Shown: positions 8,006 to 17,424, numbered from the stretch's first letter. The stretch is 64,000 nt of DNA from an uncultured Bacteroidales bacterium (GCA_900317055.1 ONFF01000014.1:18605-82604); one strand, 5' to 3'. A program made the numbers and translations. Notes: a model not told the origin generated them from the sequence alone.

Positions 8006-11000
8006 ATGTCAGGGATTAGCGATTATATCAGTGCCCTTAAAGCTGGGTTGTTTTCGAGTAAAAAACAATTGTCAGGATTGGTTTTTATTGATGTCGAAGT
8101 CGGCATTGATGATAATAAAGTACATGATTTCGGCGCCGTCAGAGACTCTGGGCAAGAGTTACATACCGCTTCAAAAAACGACTTCTCCAGTTTTATTTCA
8201 GATGCAGAATACCTTTGTGGTCATAACATCATCCATCACGACTTAACCTATTTGACTGACATTGAAGGTGTCAAAGACAAAAAAGCAATCGACACTTTGT
8301 GTCTCTCACCTTTGTTGTTTCCTAAACGCCCTTATCACAGACTTTTAAAAGACGACAAACTACAAAGCGAGGAAAGGAACAATCCTCTTAATGACAGTCT
8401 GAAAGCACGAGACCTTTTTTATGACGAAGTCAATGCATTCAAAGCTTTGCCGAATGAATTGCAACGTGTTTACTATGGTCTGCTTCACCATGTCAAGGAT
8501 TTCGCTGCCTTTTTTGATTATCTGAAGTTCGACGAGGTTGAAGGACAATTGGAATCGTTGATTTATTACACTTTTTACGGAAAGATTTGTTCACATAGCC
8601 CCATCACGATGCTCGTCAAAGAACACCCTGTTGAATTGGCTTATGCTTTGGCTTTGATTTCCACAGGTGACAGTTATTCCATTACTCCTCCTTGGCTTCT
8701 GCATAATTATCCCAATATTGAAAACATCTTGCAGTTTTTGTGCAACACACCATGCCATGACAGCAATTGCGAGTACTGCGAAACAAAACTGAACATTTAT
8801 ACTGGTTTGAAGGATGTATTTGGTTTTGATTCTTTTCGCACTTACGACGGTGAGCCGTTGCAAGAGAAGGCCGTACAGGCGGCTGTAGATGGGAAGTCTC
8901 TTTTGGCCATTTTCCCGACTGGTGGTGGCAAATCGCTCACTTTCCAACTGCCAGCATTGATGTCAGGACGCGCTGTTCATGGACTAACTGTAGTTATTTC
9001 GCCACTGCAGTCGTTGATGAAAGACCAAGTAGACAATCTTGCAGAACAAGGTATTGCAGAAGCTGTCACCGTCAATGGATTACTAGATCCCGTCAATCGT
9101 GCCAATGCCTTTGAAAGGATTGCCGATGGCAGTGCGACACTGCTGTATATTGCTCCAGAAATGCTGCGGTCAAAAACGATGGAAAAGCTTCTGGTTTCGA
9201 GAAATGTGGTTCGTTTTGTCATCGACGAAGCGCATTGCTTCTCTGCTTGGGGTCAGGATTTCCGAGTGGATTACCTTTATATCGGCGATTTCATTCGCAA
9301 ACTTCAAGAGAAAAAAGGCTTGTCGACGCCTATACCCATCTCGTGTTTTACGGCCACAGCCAAACAAAAAGTCATTACTGATATCAGCGATTATTTCAAA
9401 AGGAAACTGGGACAGGATTTGGAACTGTTCGCATCCCCATCTGCCCGAAAAAACCTTCACTATTCTGTCATATATGCAGAATCGGAGCAAGACAAGTACA
9501 ACACTTTGCGGAATCTAGTCATTGGCAATTCATGTCCTACTATCATCTATGTATCACGCACCAGAAAGACAAGGGAGTTGGCTGCTAAACTTAAATCAGA
9601 CGGCATTGATGCTCTCCCTTTCAATGGTAAGATGGATGCCAATGAGAAGATTGCTAACCAAAATGCCTTTATTGCCAACAGAGTGAAGGTAATGGTAGCC
9701 ACTTCAGCTTTTGGCATGGGTGTCGACAAAAAAGATGTCGGCATGGTGATTCATTACGACATTTCCGACTCACTCGAAAACTATGTTCAAGAAGCGGGTC
9801 GTGCTGGTCGTGACCCCAAAACTGCTGCCAAATGCTATGTTTTGTACAACGATAATGACTTGGACAAGCATTTCGTTCTGTTGAACCAAACCAAGATAAG
9901 CATCAGCGAGATCCAACAAGTTTGGTCGGCCATTAAGTATTTTACCAAACAAAGAAAACATTTTTCATGCTCAGCTTTGGAAATCGCACGCCAAGCAGGC
10001 TGGAGCGAAGAGGTTTATGATATTGAAACAAGGGTGCGAACTGCCATTTCGGCACTTGAAGAGGCTGGATATGTTGTCAGAGGGCATAATGTTCCCCATG
10101 TCTTTGCCACAGGCATTATGGTGAAAAACATGGATGAGGCTCACAAACGCATTGAGAAATCTATCTTGTTTGCCAGCAAACAAGAAAAACTGGATGCCAT
10201 ACGAATCATCAAATCGCTCATTTCCAGCAAATACAGAGCTGAAGTTTCTGATGCAGCCGAAGATGCCGAGTCAAGGGTGGATTATTTGGCCGACAGGTTA
10301 GGCATGACTAAAGAGACGGTGATCAATACTGTAAATCTCATGCGGCAGGAGGGTATTTTGGCAGATTCCAATGACATGTCTGCCTATATTGAGTATTCTG
10401 CCAATAAATCCAAACAGGTTTTTGAGCAATATGCCAAACTCGAACAGTTTGTATTGGCAGCAATAGCCAAATCAGAGGCCACTTTGACATACAAAAACCT
10501 CAACGAAAAGGCAATTGAAAACGGACTCTCGTCATCGGTGAAAAACATCAAAACGCTACTCTATTTCCTTTCGGTCAAATCCTTTATCAAGAAAAAAGAA
10601 AACGCTTACAGCGGCGTCGTCAATGCCTTGCTGTGTCAAGACTTTGAGACGACCATTCATAAACAAAACCGCAGGATTGACATTTGCCGTTTCGTCATAG
10701 AAAAATTGTACGAAACTGCTTTGGCAAAGCCTAACGCTGAGAAGCATTCAGGAAGCATTGTCCAATTTTCCGTCATCTCAATGCTGAAAGAACTGGTTGT
10801 ATATCAAAAGAGCAATATGTTTCAATCCCACGAGGAGTATCGCTTAGAGGAGATTGAAGATGCGCTCTTGTTCTTATCCAAAATTGGCGCGTTAAAACTT
10901 GAAGGTGGTTTTTTGGTATTATACAACGCCATGGAGATCCATCGGCTGAAAGAAGCGAAATATCGTTACACCAAAGAGGATTACCGCATGCTGGATGAGT

Positions 11001-12874
11001 TCTATAAACAGAAGCAGCAACAGATCCATATCGTTGGTGAGTACGCCAATATGATGGTGAAAAACTACGATGCCGCTTTGCAATATGTGCAGGACTATTT
11101 CCAAATTGATTACAAGAATTTTATCTCCAAGTATTTCAAAGGAGAGCGTCTCTTGGAAATAGAACGCAATATCACGCCTGAGAAATATCATCAATTATTT
11201 GGTACGCTTTCAGATAAACAGCGCAAAATCATCGACGACAAGCAGTCCAAATACATTGTGGTGGCTGCGGGACCAGGCAGCGGTAAGACCAAGGTCCTGG
11301 TTCATAAATTAGCAGCAATCTTGACAATGGAAGATGTCAAGCATGAGCAATTGCTAATGCTCACATTTTCTCGTGCAGCAGCTACCGAGTTCAAGCAGCG
11401 ACTTATTGGCCTTATCGGCAATGCGGCTCATTTTGTCGAAATCAAAACATTCCATGCATTCAGTTTCGACTTGTTAGGAAAAGTTGGCAATTTGGAAGAT
11501 TCTGAAGATGTTGTTCGTCGTGCCGCAGAAATGATTGAGAGAGGAGATGCTGAGCAAGGCCGTATCAACAGATTGGTTCTGGTCATCGATGAAGCGCAAG
11601 ACATGGACAAAGACGAATATGCTTTGGTGAAAGCTTTGATGAACAACAATGAAGAAATGCGGGTGATTGCCGTTGGTGATGATGATCAGAACATCTATCA
11701 GTTCAGAGGTTCCGATAGTCGATATATGCAATCCTTTATCGACGAAATGCATGCCACCAAATATGAGATGACCGATAATTATCGGAGCAAACAACAAATT
11801 GTCAGCTTTGCAAACTCATTTGCAAAGCGCATCAAACAAAGGATGAAGACTTCGCCTTGTGTTGCTGTGAGTAAAGAACCTGGGCAGGTACAGGTCATCC
11901 AATACGATTCTCCGAATCTGGAAATACCACTCGTCAATCATCTGATGGCAACCTATCACAACGAACGCGCTTGTGTCTTGACCAACAAGAACGATGAGGC
12001 GGCTCGTATCGTAGGATTATTAACCCAACGGGGAATCAACGCGAAACTGATTCAGTCAACCGAAGGTTTCCGTTTTTCCAACTTGGCAGAGGTGCGCTTT
12101 TTCATGAAACAAATCAACAAGGACTCTGATTCTCCTGTGATAAGTGACGACCTTTGGGAACAAGCCAAAAAGAAGGCCTTGGAACAATACGAGACCAGTG
12201 CCTGCTTGGATTATCTTAAAGAGTTTTTCCTTGCTTTTGAAAGGACAAACAACGAAAAATATCTCAGTGATTTGGAAGAATTTGTTTTCGAGTCGAATCT
12301 TGAGGATTTTTGTGGCGAAGGCAACCAAACAGTTTTCGTTTCCACCATTCACAAATCCAAAGGGAGGGAGTTTGATTCCGTTTACATGCTTTTGGACAAC
12401 GAGTTGGCTGATACCGATGAGAAAATCCGAAAACTTTATGTTGGTATGACACGAGCGAAAAAGAATCTTTATATCCATTGCAATACTGTTTTTTTTGCCT
12501 CAATTGCTACAGAAGGTGTAAAATACCAACATGATACAAATCTCTATCCTGTTCCAGATGAAATCACTTTGCAACTGACCTTCCACGATGTATACTTGGA
12601 TTATTTCAAAGACAAGAAAAAACAGATATTACAATTGCGTAGTGGTATGCCGTTAGTTTTTGACAATGGATATTTTAGCATAGAATCTGGTGAAAGGGTT
12701 GCTTGTGTTTCTAAGCAGGTTCGTAAAGAACTATTAGAATGGAGTGAAAAGGGGTATCAAGCGGAATCCGCCAAAGTTAGCTTTATCGTGGCTTGGAAAG
12801 GGAAAGAAGACACAGAAGAAACGGCAGTGCTCCTTCCTGAATTAACACTAAGAAATAGTGATTTAAAGAGTTAG
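8006..12874 (+). CDS. Exonuclease-RecQ-UvrD fusion helicase
   Basis: 1622 residues with three enzymatic parts. (1) About 24-140: a DEDD-type 3'-5' exonuclease-like domain (FIDVEVG with D29/E31; GHNIIHHD). (2) About 285-650: RecQ-type SF2 helicase, Walker A TGGGKS (305-310), DEAH (407-410), FTATAK, then the motif ending QEAGRAGRD; a winged-helix/HRDC-like region follows. (3) About 1070-1530: UvrD/PcrA-type SF1A helicase, Walker A GPGSGKT (1089-1095), DEAQD (1195-1199), GDDDQNIYQFRG, NYRSK, HKSKGREFD and YVGMTRAK. All helicase motifs look intact. The role is presumably processing of branched or damaged DNA, possibly also anti-phage; there are no obvious partner genes. Confidence 0.9.
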   Translation: MSGISDYISALKAGLFSSKKQLSGLVFIDVEVGIDDNKVHDFGAVRDSGQELHTASKNDFSSFISDAEYLCGHNIIHHDLTYLTDIEGVKDKKAIDTLCLSPLLFPKRPYHRLLKDDKLQSEERNNPLNDSLKARDLFYDEVNAFKALPNELQRVYYGLLHHVKDFAAFFDYLKFDEVEGQLESLIYYTFYGKICSHSPITMLVKEHPVELAYALALISTGDSYSITPPWLLHNYPNIENILQFLCNTPCHDSNCEYCETKLNIYTGLKDVFGFDSFRTYDGEPLQEKAVQAAVDGKSLLAIFPTGGGKSLTFQLPALMSGRAVHGLTVVISPLQSLMKDQVDNLAEQGIAEAVTVNGLLDPVNRANAFERIADGSATLLYIAPEMLRSKTMEKLLVSRNVVRFVIDEAHCFSAWGQDFRVDYLYIGDFIRKLQEKKGLSTPIPISCFTATAKQKVITDISDYFKRKLGQDLELFASPSARKNLHYSVIYAESEQDKYNTLRNLVIGNSCPTIIYVSRTRKTRELAAKLKSDGIDALPFNGKMDANEKIANQNAFIANRVKVMVATSAFGMGVDKKDVGMVIHYDISDSLENYVQEAGRAGRDPKTAAKCYVLYNDNDLDKHFVLLNQTKISISEIQQVWSAIKYFTKQRKHFSCSALEIARQAGWSEEVYDIETRVRTAISALEEAGYVVRGHNVPHVFATGIMVKNMDEAHKRIEKSILFASKQEKLDAIRIIKSLISSKYRAEVSDAAEDAESRVDYLADRLGMTKETVINTVNLMRQEGILADSNDMSAYIEYSANKSKQVFEQYAKLEQFVLAAIAKSEATLTYKNLNEKAIENGLSSSVKNIKTLLYFLSVKSFIKKKENAYSGVVNALLCQDFETTIHKQNRRIDICRFVIEKLYETALAKPNAEKHSGSIVQFSVISMLKELVVYQKSNMFQSHEEYRLEEIEDALLFLSKIGALKLEGGFLVLYNAMEIHRLKEAKYRYTKEDYRMLDEFYKQKQQQIHIVGEYANMMVKNYDAALQYVQDYFQIDYKNFISKYFKGERLLEIERNITPEKYHQLFGTLSDKQRKIIDDKQSKYIVVAAGPGSGKTKVLVHKLAAILTMEDVKHEQLLMLTFSRAAATEFKQRLIGLIGNAAHFVEIKTFHAFSFDLLGKVGNLEDSEDVVRRAAEMIERGDAEQGRINRLVLVIDEAQDMDKDEYALVKALMNNNEEMRVIAVGDDDQNIYQFRGSDSRYMQSFIDEMHATKYEMTDNYRSKQQIVSFANSFAKRIKQRMKTSPCVAVSKEPGQVQVIQYDSPNLEIPLVNHLMATYHNERACVLTNKNDEAARIVGLLTQRGINAKLIQSTEGFRFSNLAEVRFFMKQINKDSDSPVISDDLWEQAKKKALEQYETSACLDYLKEFFLAFERTNNEKYLSDLEEFVFESNLEDFCGEGNQTVFVSTIHKSKGREFDSVYMLLDNELADTDEKIRKLYVGMTRAKKNLYIHCNTVFFASIATEGVKYQHDTNLYPVPDEITLQLTFHDVYLDYFKDKKKQILQLRSGMPLVFDNGYFSIESGERVACVSKQVRKELLEWSEKGYQAESAKVSFIVAWKGKEDTEETAVLLPELTLRNSDLKS

Positions 12875-12906
12875 TAGATTGTATTAATGCGTTTTTTGTA
12901 TCAAAC

Positions 12907-13887
12907 ATGTTTATCGGAGAACTAATATCACTAGGCGTTGCCGTTTCGTGGACCGCCACCGCATTGTTTGCGGAGGTGGGCTCGAAGCGCATGGGCTCGC
13001 TGCCGTTCAACACCGTCCGCATGACGATGTCGCTGGTGTTTCTTGCCGTTACATTATGGCTGGTGATGGGCGTGCCATATCCGCGTTATGCCGATGGCAG
13101 CACTTGGATGTGGCTGTTGCTCTCGGGCTTGGTGGGTTATGTCATCGGCGACTACTGCCTGATGCAAGGTTACATTAAGATAGGTTCTCGTTTCGGGCAG
13201 CTTTTCATGACTTTGTCGGCACCTACGGCAGCACTTACCGGGCGGTTGCTCCTTGGCGAGCAGATGCGCCCCATCGCCATCGTAGGCATGGTCGTCACCT
13301 TAAGCGGCATCGCGCTTTCGATATTGTCGAAGAGCGACGATTCCAAGCATCACTCCATACATTTCAAACTGCCTGCGAAAGGCATTTTCTTTGCTGCGAT
13401 GGCTGGCATTTGTCAAGGCTTCGGCTTGGTGCTCAGCAAAGGAGGCTTGACCCATTACGAAGCTGCCCTCACTGCCGCTGGCATCTCAGGCAATTCAGTC
13501 TTCTCTGGTGCTGTGTTGCCGTTGCCCGTTAGTGTTAGCATGTCATTCGCGGCAACCACCATCCGTGCTTACATCGGACTGGTGGGCTTTTTCCTAGCGT
13601 TGGTGTTGTTTAACAAAGACGGACTTGCCCAGTTGCGTCATGCTGTGAGTGACCGCAAGGCGATGTGGTGCGTGCTGGCATCCACTATATTCGGACCTTT
13701 CATCGGAGTCAGCGCGTCGCTATTGGCCACGCAATTCACCTCGGCGGGCATCGCCCAAACGCTCTTTGCACTTACACCTATACTCATCATCGCCCCTGCG
13801 GCCATCCTTTTCCATCAAAAGGTGACCTTGCGCGAAGTCATAGGCGCTGTCATCAGTGTCGTTGGCGTGTGTCTGTTCTTCGTGTAA
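12907..13887 (+). CDS. EamA/DMT-family transporter
   Basis: 326 residues with about ten hydrophobic segments arranged as two EamA repeats (about 5-140 and 160-322), ending in the usual short cytoplasmic tail. The family exports metabolites or amino acids across the inner membrane; the substrate cannot be predicted. It starts 32 bases after the helicase fusion and may be co-transcribed with it, but no functional link is evident. A convergent hairpin terminator follows at 13917-13949. Confidence 0.85.
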   Translation: MFIGELISLGVAVSWTATALFAEVGSKRMGSLPFNTVRMTMSLVFLAVTLWLVMGVPYPRYADGSTWMWLLLSGLVGYVIGDYCLMQGYIKIGSRFGQLFMTLSAPTAALTGRLLLGEQMRPIAIVGMVVTLSGIALSILSKSDDSKHHSIHFKLPAKGIFFAAMAGICQGFGLVLSKGGLTHYEAALTAAGISGNSVFSGAVLPLPVSVSMSFAATTIRAYIGLVGFFLALVLFNKDGLAQLRHAVSDRKAMWCVLASTIFGPFIGVSASLLATQFTSAGIAQTLFALTPILIIAPAAILFHQKVTLREVIGAVISVVGVCLFFV

Positions 13888-13916
13888 CCTCAAAACCACA
13901 TTGCAATAAATGTAAA

Positions 13917-13949
13917 ACCGCCGCAAAGGCATAACACCTTTGCGACGGT
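13917..13949. terminator. Bidirectional hairpin terminator
   Basis: CGCAAAGG (13922-13929) pairs with CCTTTGCG (13937-13944), extended after one mismatch by ACCG/CGGT. It lies between two convergent genes and is bordered by A- and T-rich stretches. Confidence 0.7.
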
Positions 13950-13976
13950 CAAATTTATTAGTGTCAAGGTATCGTT

Positions 13977-14162
13977 TTATTGATACTTGGTGAATTGGTA
14001 TTTTTCTCTCAGTTCGGCCTGCTTTTCAGGCGATACGGAGGTGATGTAGGACTTCCAGCCTGGACAAAAGTTGATGTGCCAGCGCCAAAAGCGTCCCATC
14101 AGTGATTTGGGCTTCGCATCGTAATGCGCGCGAATCTTGCAGTTTTCACAAGGGTGTGCCAT
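13977..14162 (-). CDS. Small CxxC protein of the peroxide-stress operon
   Basis: 61 residues from the ATG at 14162; the longer upstream frame overlaps the peroxidase gene and is not credible. It begins MAHPCENCKIRAHYD with a CxxC pair, has a third cysteine (NFCPGW), and is basic and aromatic. I do not recognise the family. It starts 4 bases after the glutathione peroxidase stop codon as the last gene of the OhrR operon, so a thiol or metal role in peroxide defence is a reasonable guess only. Confidence 0.65.
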   Translation of the reverse strand: MAHPCENCKIRAHYDAKPKSLMGRFWRWHINFCPGWKSYITSVSPEKQAELREKYQFTKYQ

Positions 14163-14166
14163 AGTC

Positions 14167-14790
14167 TTATTTGAGCATGTTTTCAATCTCAGCCTCCATG
14201 TCCTCGGGCTTCGCCACAGGAGCGAAACGCTTGATGACACTGCCGTCTTTCGAGATGAGGAATTTGGTGAAGTTCCAGCGCACGCCACCTTCTTCGCGAC
14301 CCTCAGATTTGCTCAAGCCATCAACTAATTTCATCGTGGCTTTGTCTTTCAGTCCGTGAACTTCTTCGGTCGGTACTTGCTGTGTCAGATACTTGAAAAT
14401 CGGGTGGGCGTTCTCGCCAAAGACATCGATTTTCTTCATCAGCGGGAAGGTCACGCCATGGTTGAGGCGGCAGAATTCAGCGATTTCCTCATCGGTGCCA
14501 GGCTCTTGGTGCTTGAATTGGTCGCAGGGGAAGCCGAGGATGACCAACCCTTGGTCTTGGTATTTCTTGTAGAGGGCTTCCAAGCCGTCGTATTGGGGAG
14601 TGAAACCGCACTTCGAGGCGGTGTTGACAATCATGAGGACTTTGCCCTTATATTGGGCCATATCCACTTCTTCGCCCTTATTATTCAGGGCCTTAAAGTC
14701 ATAAATCGTAGCCATTTCTTTAGTGTTTTGTGCATAGACCGTCATGAACGCAAGCAACATGACGGCCATGCCGATAAACCTTTTTCTCAC
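14167..14790 (-). CDS. Glutathione/thiol peroxidase with signal peptide
   Basis: 207 residues. A Sec signal (ending near VYA-Q) precedes a complete GPx fold: catalytic Cys in NTASKCGFTPQY, conserved Gln/Trp regions GFPCDQF and RWNFTKFL. It uses Cys, not selenocysteine, and in bacteria such enzymes normally take electrons from thioredoxin. The signal peptide implies a periplasmic site. It is the third gene of the ohrR operon (5 bases after the ferritin-like gene). A second, lipoprotein paralogue is at 27823-28497. Confidence 0.88.
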   Translation of the reverse strand: MRKRFIGMAVMLLAFMTVYAQNTKEMATIYDFKALNNKGEEVDMAQYKGKVLMIVNTASKCGFTPQYDGLEALYKKYQDQGLVILGFPCDQFKHQEPGTDEEIAEFCRLNHGVTFPLMKKIDVFGENAHPIFKYLTQQVPTEEVHGLKDKATMKLVDGLSKSEGREEGGVRWNFTKFLISKDGSVIKRFAPVAKPEDMEAEIENMLK

Positions 14791-14795
14791 GACAA

Positions 14796-15257
14796 TTACA
14801 TCATTTCGATGAGGAAATTCTCATAACCGACTTTGTCGATGTAGTTGAGGTATTGTCTTTCCCAATCCATGTGAGCCTTCTCGCCATCGATCCATTTATA
14901 AATCAGTTTCTGAGTGATATAGTCATCGGCGAAAGCTGCGGCCAACTTGCTCATTTCTTCAATAGCCTTGGGTTGATAATCCGACTCAATCTGCTGTTTC
15001 GGGTCGTCATAGAACGGGAATTCCATGGTCTTCATGGCCTCTTGCAGGTCGGCGGGCTTGCAACCGAGTTCCACTAGGCGGTTGAGCACCTCTTCTGCTT
15101 CGTCCCATTCTTCTTCGGCTTCCTCTTTCCATTTGTCGGCGAGTTTATTCCAACCGTTGAAGCGGTCATAAGCCGAGAAGGCGAAATGTTGTTTGCTGTT
15201 TCCAAACCAGGTAGCTCCTAACAGAGCAAATCCTTTTAATGCTTCTTCTTTTGTCAT
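14796..15257 (-). CDS. Ferritin-like (bacterioferritin-like) protein
   Basis: 153 residues, all-helical. Two segments look like ferritin helices: EEEAEEEWDEAEEVLNRL and the C-terminal DGEKAHMDWERQYLNYIDKV, close to the bacterioferritin motif EEEHIDWLE. It may bind iron or scavenge peroxide. It sits between ohrR (19 bases away) and the peroxidase, which fits iron/peroxide management. The di-iron ligands were not verified one by one, so ferroxidase activity is uncertain. Confidence 0.6.
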   Translation of the reverse strand: MTKEEALKGFALLGATWFGNSKQHFAFSAYDRFNGWNKLADKWKEEAEEEWDEAEEVLNRLVELGCKPADLQEAMKTMEFPFYDDPKQQIESDYQPKAIEEMSKLAAAFADDYITQKLIYKWIDGEKAHMDWERQYLNYIDKVGYENFLIEMM

Positions 15258-15276
15258 AGCTTTAAGATTTAAATTG

Positions 15277-15732
15277 TTATTTGTTGTTTGTTGTACATTT
15301 TAGTCCTTCGATGAGTTTGTCGAGTGAGGGAATCATTCTGACAAATTCTTCCTCTTCGCCCGTTATTCGGATGATTTCGTCACTAAGGCAATCGGGAATG
15401 TGTTTGGCCTGTTCGCGCATTTCGATGCTTTTTTTCGTCAACGAGACAATTCGCTGGCGGGTATCTTCCTTGCCTTTGGTGCGTTTGACCAACCCCGATT
15501 TCTCCATACGCTGCAGGAGCGGCGTGACGGTGTTGGTCTCCAAAAACAGCTTGTGCGCGATGTCGTTCACCGGTTGCTTGTCCTGTTCCCACAACACTAA
15601 TAATACAAGGTATTGGGGATAGGTGATGCCAAGCGGGTCAAGATAGGGATGATAGGCCCCTATCGTGAGGCGCGCCGCAGTATAAAGACGGAAGCAAAGT
15701 TGATTGTCCAGTTTGAGTTGTTCGTATTCCAT
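15277..15732 (-). CDS. ohrR: OhrR-type MarR family peroxide-sensing repressor
   Basis: 151 residues, winged-helix MarR fold. The N-terminus LDNQLCFRLYTAARL places a single cysteine (Cys13) exactly where OhrR proteins carry the peroxide-reactive Cys. The following YPQYLVLLVLWEQ, the recognition region NTVTPLLQRMEKSGLV and the wing KGKEDTRQRIVSLT are also OhrR-like. It is the first gene of a four-gene operon with ferritin-like, peroxidase and CxxC genes and is divergent from a nitroreductase. Palindromes at 15744-15757 and 15779-15794 are likely its binding sites. No Ohr peroxiredoxin gene is present here. Confidence 0.85.
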   Translation of the reverse strand: MEYEQLKLDNQLCFRLYTAARLTIGAYHPYLDPLGITYPQYLVLLVLWEQDKQPVNDIAHKLFLETNTVTPLLQRMEKSGLVKRTKGKEDTRQRIVSLTKKSIEMREQAKHIPDCLSDEIIRITGEEEEFVRMIPSLDKLIEGLKCTTNNK

Positions 15733-15743
15733 CTCACTTATTT

Positions 15744-15837
15744 ATATCGTTCACGATGCAAAAGTACACATTATTTTTATATCGCGAGCGATATTTTTTG
15801 ATTTTTTTTCGAAAAAAGAAAAATTTGTATCTTTGCA
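15744..15837. promoter_or_regulatory. Divergent promoter and OhrR operators
   Basis: The minus-strand -7 box TACTTTTG (15759-15766) serves ohrR and the plus-strand TATCTTTG (15828-15835) serves the nitroreductase. Between them lies a perfect palindrome, ATATCGC-GA-GCGATAT (15779-15794). A related half-degenerate site, ATATCGTTCACGAT (15744-15757), lies in the ohrR leader. This fits autoregulation plus control of the divergent gene. Confidence 0.6.
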
Positions 15838-15856
15838 ACCTGTAAATGAATTCATT

Positions 15857-16528
15857 ATGACACTACAAGAAGCTATCGTTGCCCGCCACTCGGTGAGGCA
15901 ATACTTTGAAAAACCTATCGAATCTGATAAGGTCGCGCAGCTGCAGGCCTTGATTAACGAATGTAATAAGGAAGGCCGACTGCACCTCCAGTTGGTCACC
16001 GACGAACCGAAAGCCTTTGCCAGCGGCATGGCGAAATACGGCGGGTTTAAAGGGGTAGGCAACTATATCGCCGTTGTTGGGCCTAAAGGCGAGGATGTGA
16101 AACTCGGCTTTTATGGCGAGAAAGTGGTACTGTTGGCCCAGACCATTGGCCTGAACACTTGTTGGGTGGGCTTGTCTTTCAAGAAGCAGCCCGATCAATA
16201 CCAGGTGCTTGACGGTGAGTCGTTAGTGGCTGTAATCGCTTTGGGTTATGGTGCCACCCAAGGCAATGCCCATCCGCAAAAGAAGGGCATCGAACATTTT
16301 TGCCGTGTTGAAGGTGCCATGCCCGAGTGGTTCCGTCAGGGCATGGAAGCCGCTTTGTTAGCGCCCACTGCCGTCAACCAGCAGAAGTTTGAGTTCATCC
16401 TTCACAAAGGCAACCGCGTGGAAGCCAAGGCAAAGTTCACCTTCATCGGTTACGCCGCCCTTGACCTCGGCATCGTCAAGTGTCATTTCGAGATTGGGGC
16501 TGGAAAGGAGAATTTCAGTTGGGCGTGA
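15857..16528 (+). CDS. Nitroreductase family protein
   Basis: 223 residues from the ATG at 15857, 21 bases after a -7 box; the longer frame runs through the promoter. The N-terminus MTLQEAIVARHSVRQYFEKP is the FMN-binding start of the nitroreductase fold, and TIGLNTCWVGLSFK and LAPTAVNQQKFEF are also typical. It resembles the 'putative TM nitroreductase' subgroup with a longer internal segment. It probably performs NAD(P)H- and FMN-dependent reduction of quinones or nitro compounds. The shared control region suggests it belongs to the OhrR regulon. Confidence 0.8.
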   Translation: MTLQEAIVARHSVRQYFEKPIESDKVAQLQALINECNKEGRLHLQLVTDEPKAFASGMAKYGGFKGVGNYIAVVGPKGEDVKLGFYGEKVVLLAQTIGLNTCWVGLSFKKQPDQYQVLDGESLVAVIALGYGATQGNAHPQKKGIEHFCRVEGAMPEWFRQGMEAALLAPTAVNQQKFEFILHKGNRVEAKAKFTFIGYAALDLGIVKCHFEIGAGKENFSWA

Positions 16529-16546
16529 TAACCATTACATATTTTT

Positions 16547-17371
16547 TCAAAACGCGAACTCATATCCAGCGCCTATCCAACCTCTGAAGCCTTTTTCCTT
16601 GGTATACGACTTCAGTTTGGTGCCTTCGGCGTTGGCGTCCACTTGCTTTTCCATAAGGTAGTCACACAAGAGATAGAAATTCAAGGTGCTGCGCTTGTCT
16701 AATCTAATGTCCGCGCCTAAGGAGCCCCTCAAACGGTTGACATAACCTCCGTTGAAACCTTTTAGGAACCAACCAGGCTCGCCTTCTTCGGAATAGTCAT
16801 CCAATGAGACATAAATATTGCCGTCATAGGCGGCTTCAATGACGGGAGCATTCAAGTAGTTGCGTACCTCGAAATAGGCGTAGGGTTGCACCCTGCCAAT
16901 GCCCTTGTATTGAACCTTCAAACGGCTTTTCAGCGTCAAGGCGTTCTGCGGATTTTGGTACATATTGAAGTCGCCCGTGCAGCGTGTCACCTGAAAGCGT
17001 TCCTTCAGTGAGAAATTCCAGTTGCCGTAATGTATGGTTCCCGTGACATCGGCCAACAGTCTGTGGCGCAGGTTCTTGAACGATTCAGAGCTGCCGCCAT
17101 AGCCATTGATAAGGGCATAGCCCAAGCCGAGTTTGATGTTTGGATGCACCTTGTAACTCAGCGCCAGCGTGGTTTGCAGGCGGTCGAGGCTGCCGAAGTT
17201 GTTGTCGAAACGCACTTCTTCCTCAAGGGAGACATGCAGGCCTCGGGTGATTCTTTTGTCCACAGAAACGGAAACGCGTCCACCCAACTCAGGGTCAAGG
17301 GCAACATCAGTTTGTGCTGCTGCTAAAACAGGGAAAAACAATCCCAATAATATGATTATCTTAATCCTCAT
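16547..17371 (-). CDS. DUF2490 outer-membrane-like protein
   Basis: 274 residues from the ATG at 17371; an upstream TTG is inside a simple repeat. A signal peptide (ending LAAAQ) is followed by alternating beta-strand sequence such as LHVSLEEEVRFDNNFGSLDRLQTTLAL and ends in an aromatic FAF, as in small outer-membrane barrels. It matches DUF2490, of unknown function. It lies directly downstream of the carbohydrate-binding lipoprotein, separated only by a repeat tract, so both are probably surface proteins made together. Confidence 0.65.
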   Translation of the reverse strand: MRIKIIILLGLFFPVLAAAQTDVALDPELGGRVSVSVDKRITRGLHVSLEEEVRFDNNFGSLDRLQTTLALSYKVHPNIKLGLGYALINGYGGSSESFKNLRHRLLADVTGTIHYGNWNFSLKERFQVTRCTGDFNMYQNPQNALTLKSRLKVQYKGIGRVQPYAYFEVRNYLNAPVIEAAYDGNIYVSLDDYSEEGEPGWFLKGFNGGYVNRLRGSLGADIRLDKRSTLNFYLLCDYLMEKQVDANAEGTKLKSYTKEKGFRGWIGAGYEFAF

Positions 17372-17424
17372 AATTCTCAATTTTCAATTCTCAATTGTTA
17401 ATTGTCAATTGTCAATTGTCAATT
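17372..17424. repeat. CAATTGT / TTCAATTCT simple repeat tract
   Basis: Near-tandem seven-base units (AATTGTC, AATTCTC) fill the gap between two genes and run into the stop codon of the upstream gene. The same repeat type occurs at 53919-53955 and, in variant form, near 53160 and 53560. Confidence 0.7.

Noticed and set aside
13917-13949. Hairpin as a further REP or a member of the dispersed repeat family
   Set aside because: Stem and loop do not match either consensus; it is an ordinary terminator between convergent genes.
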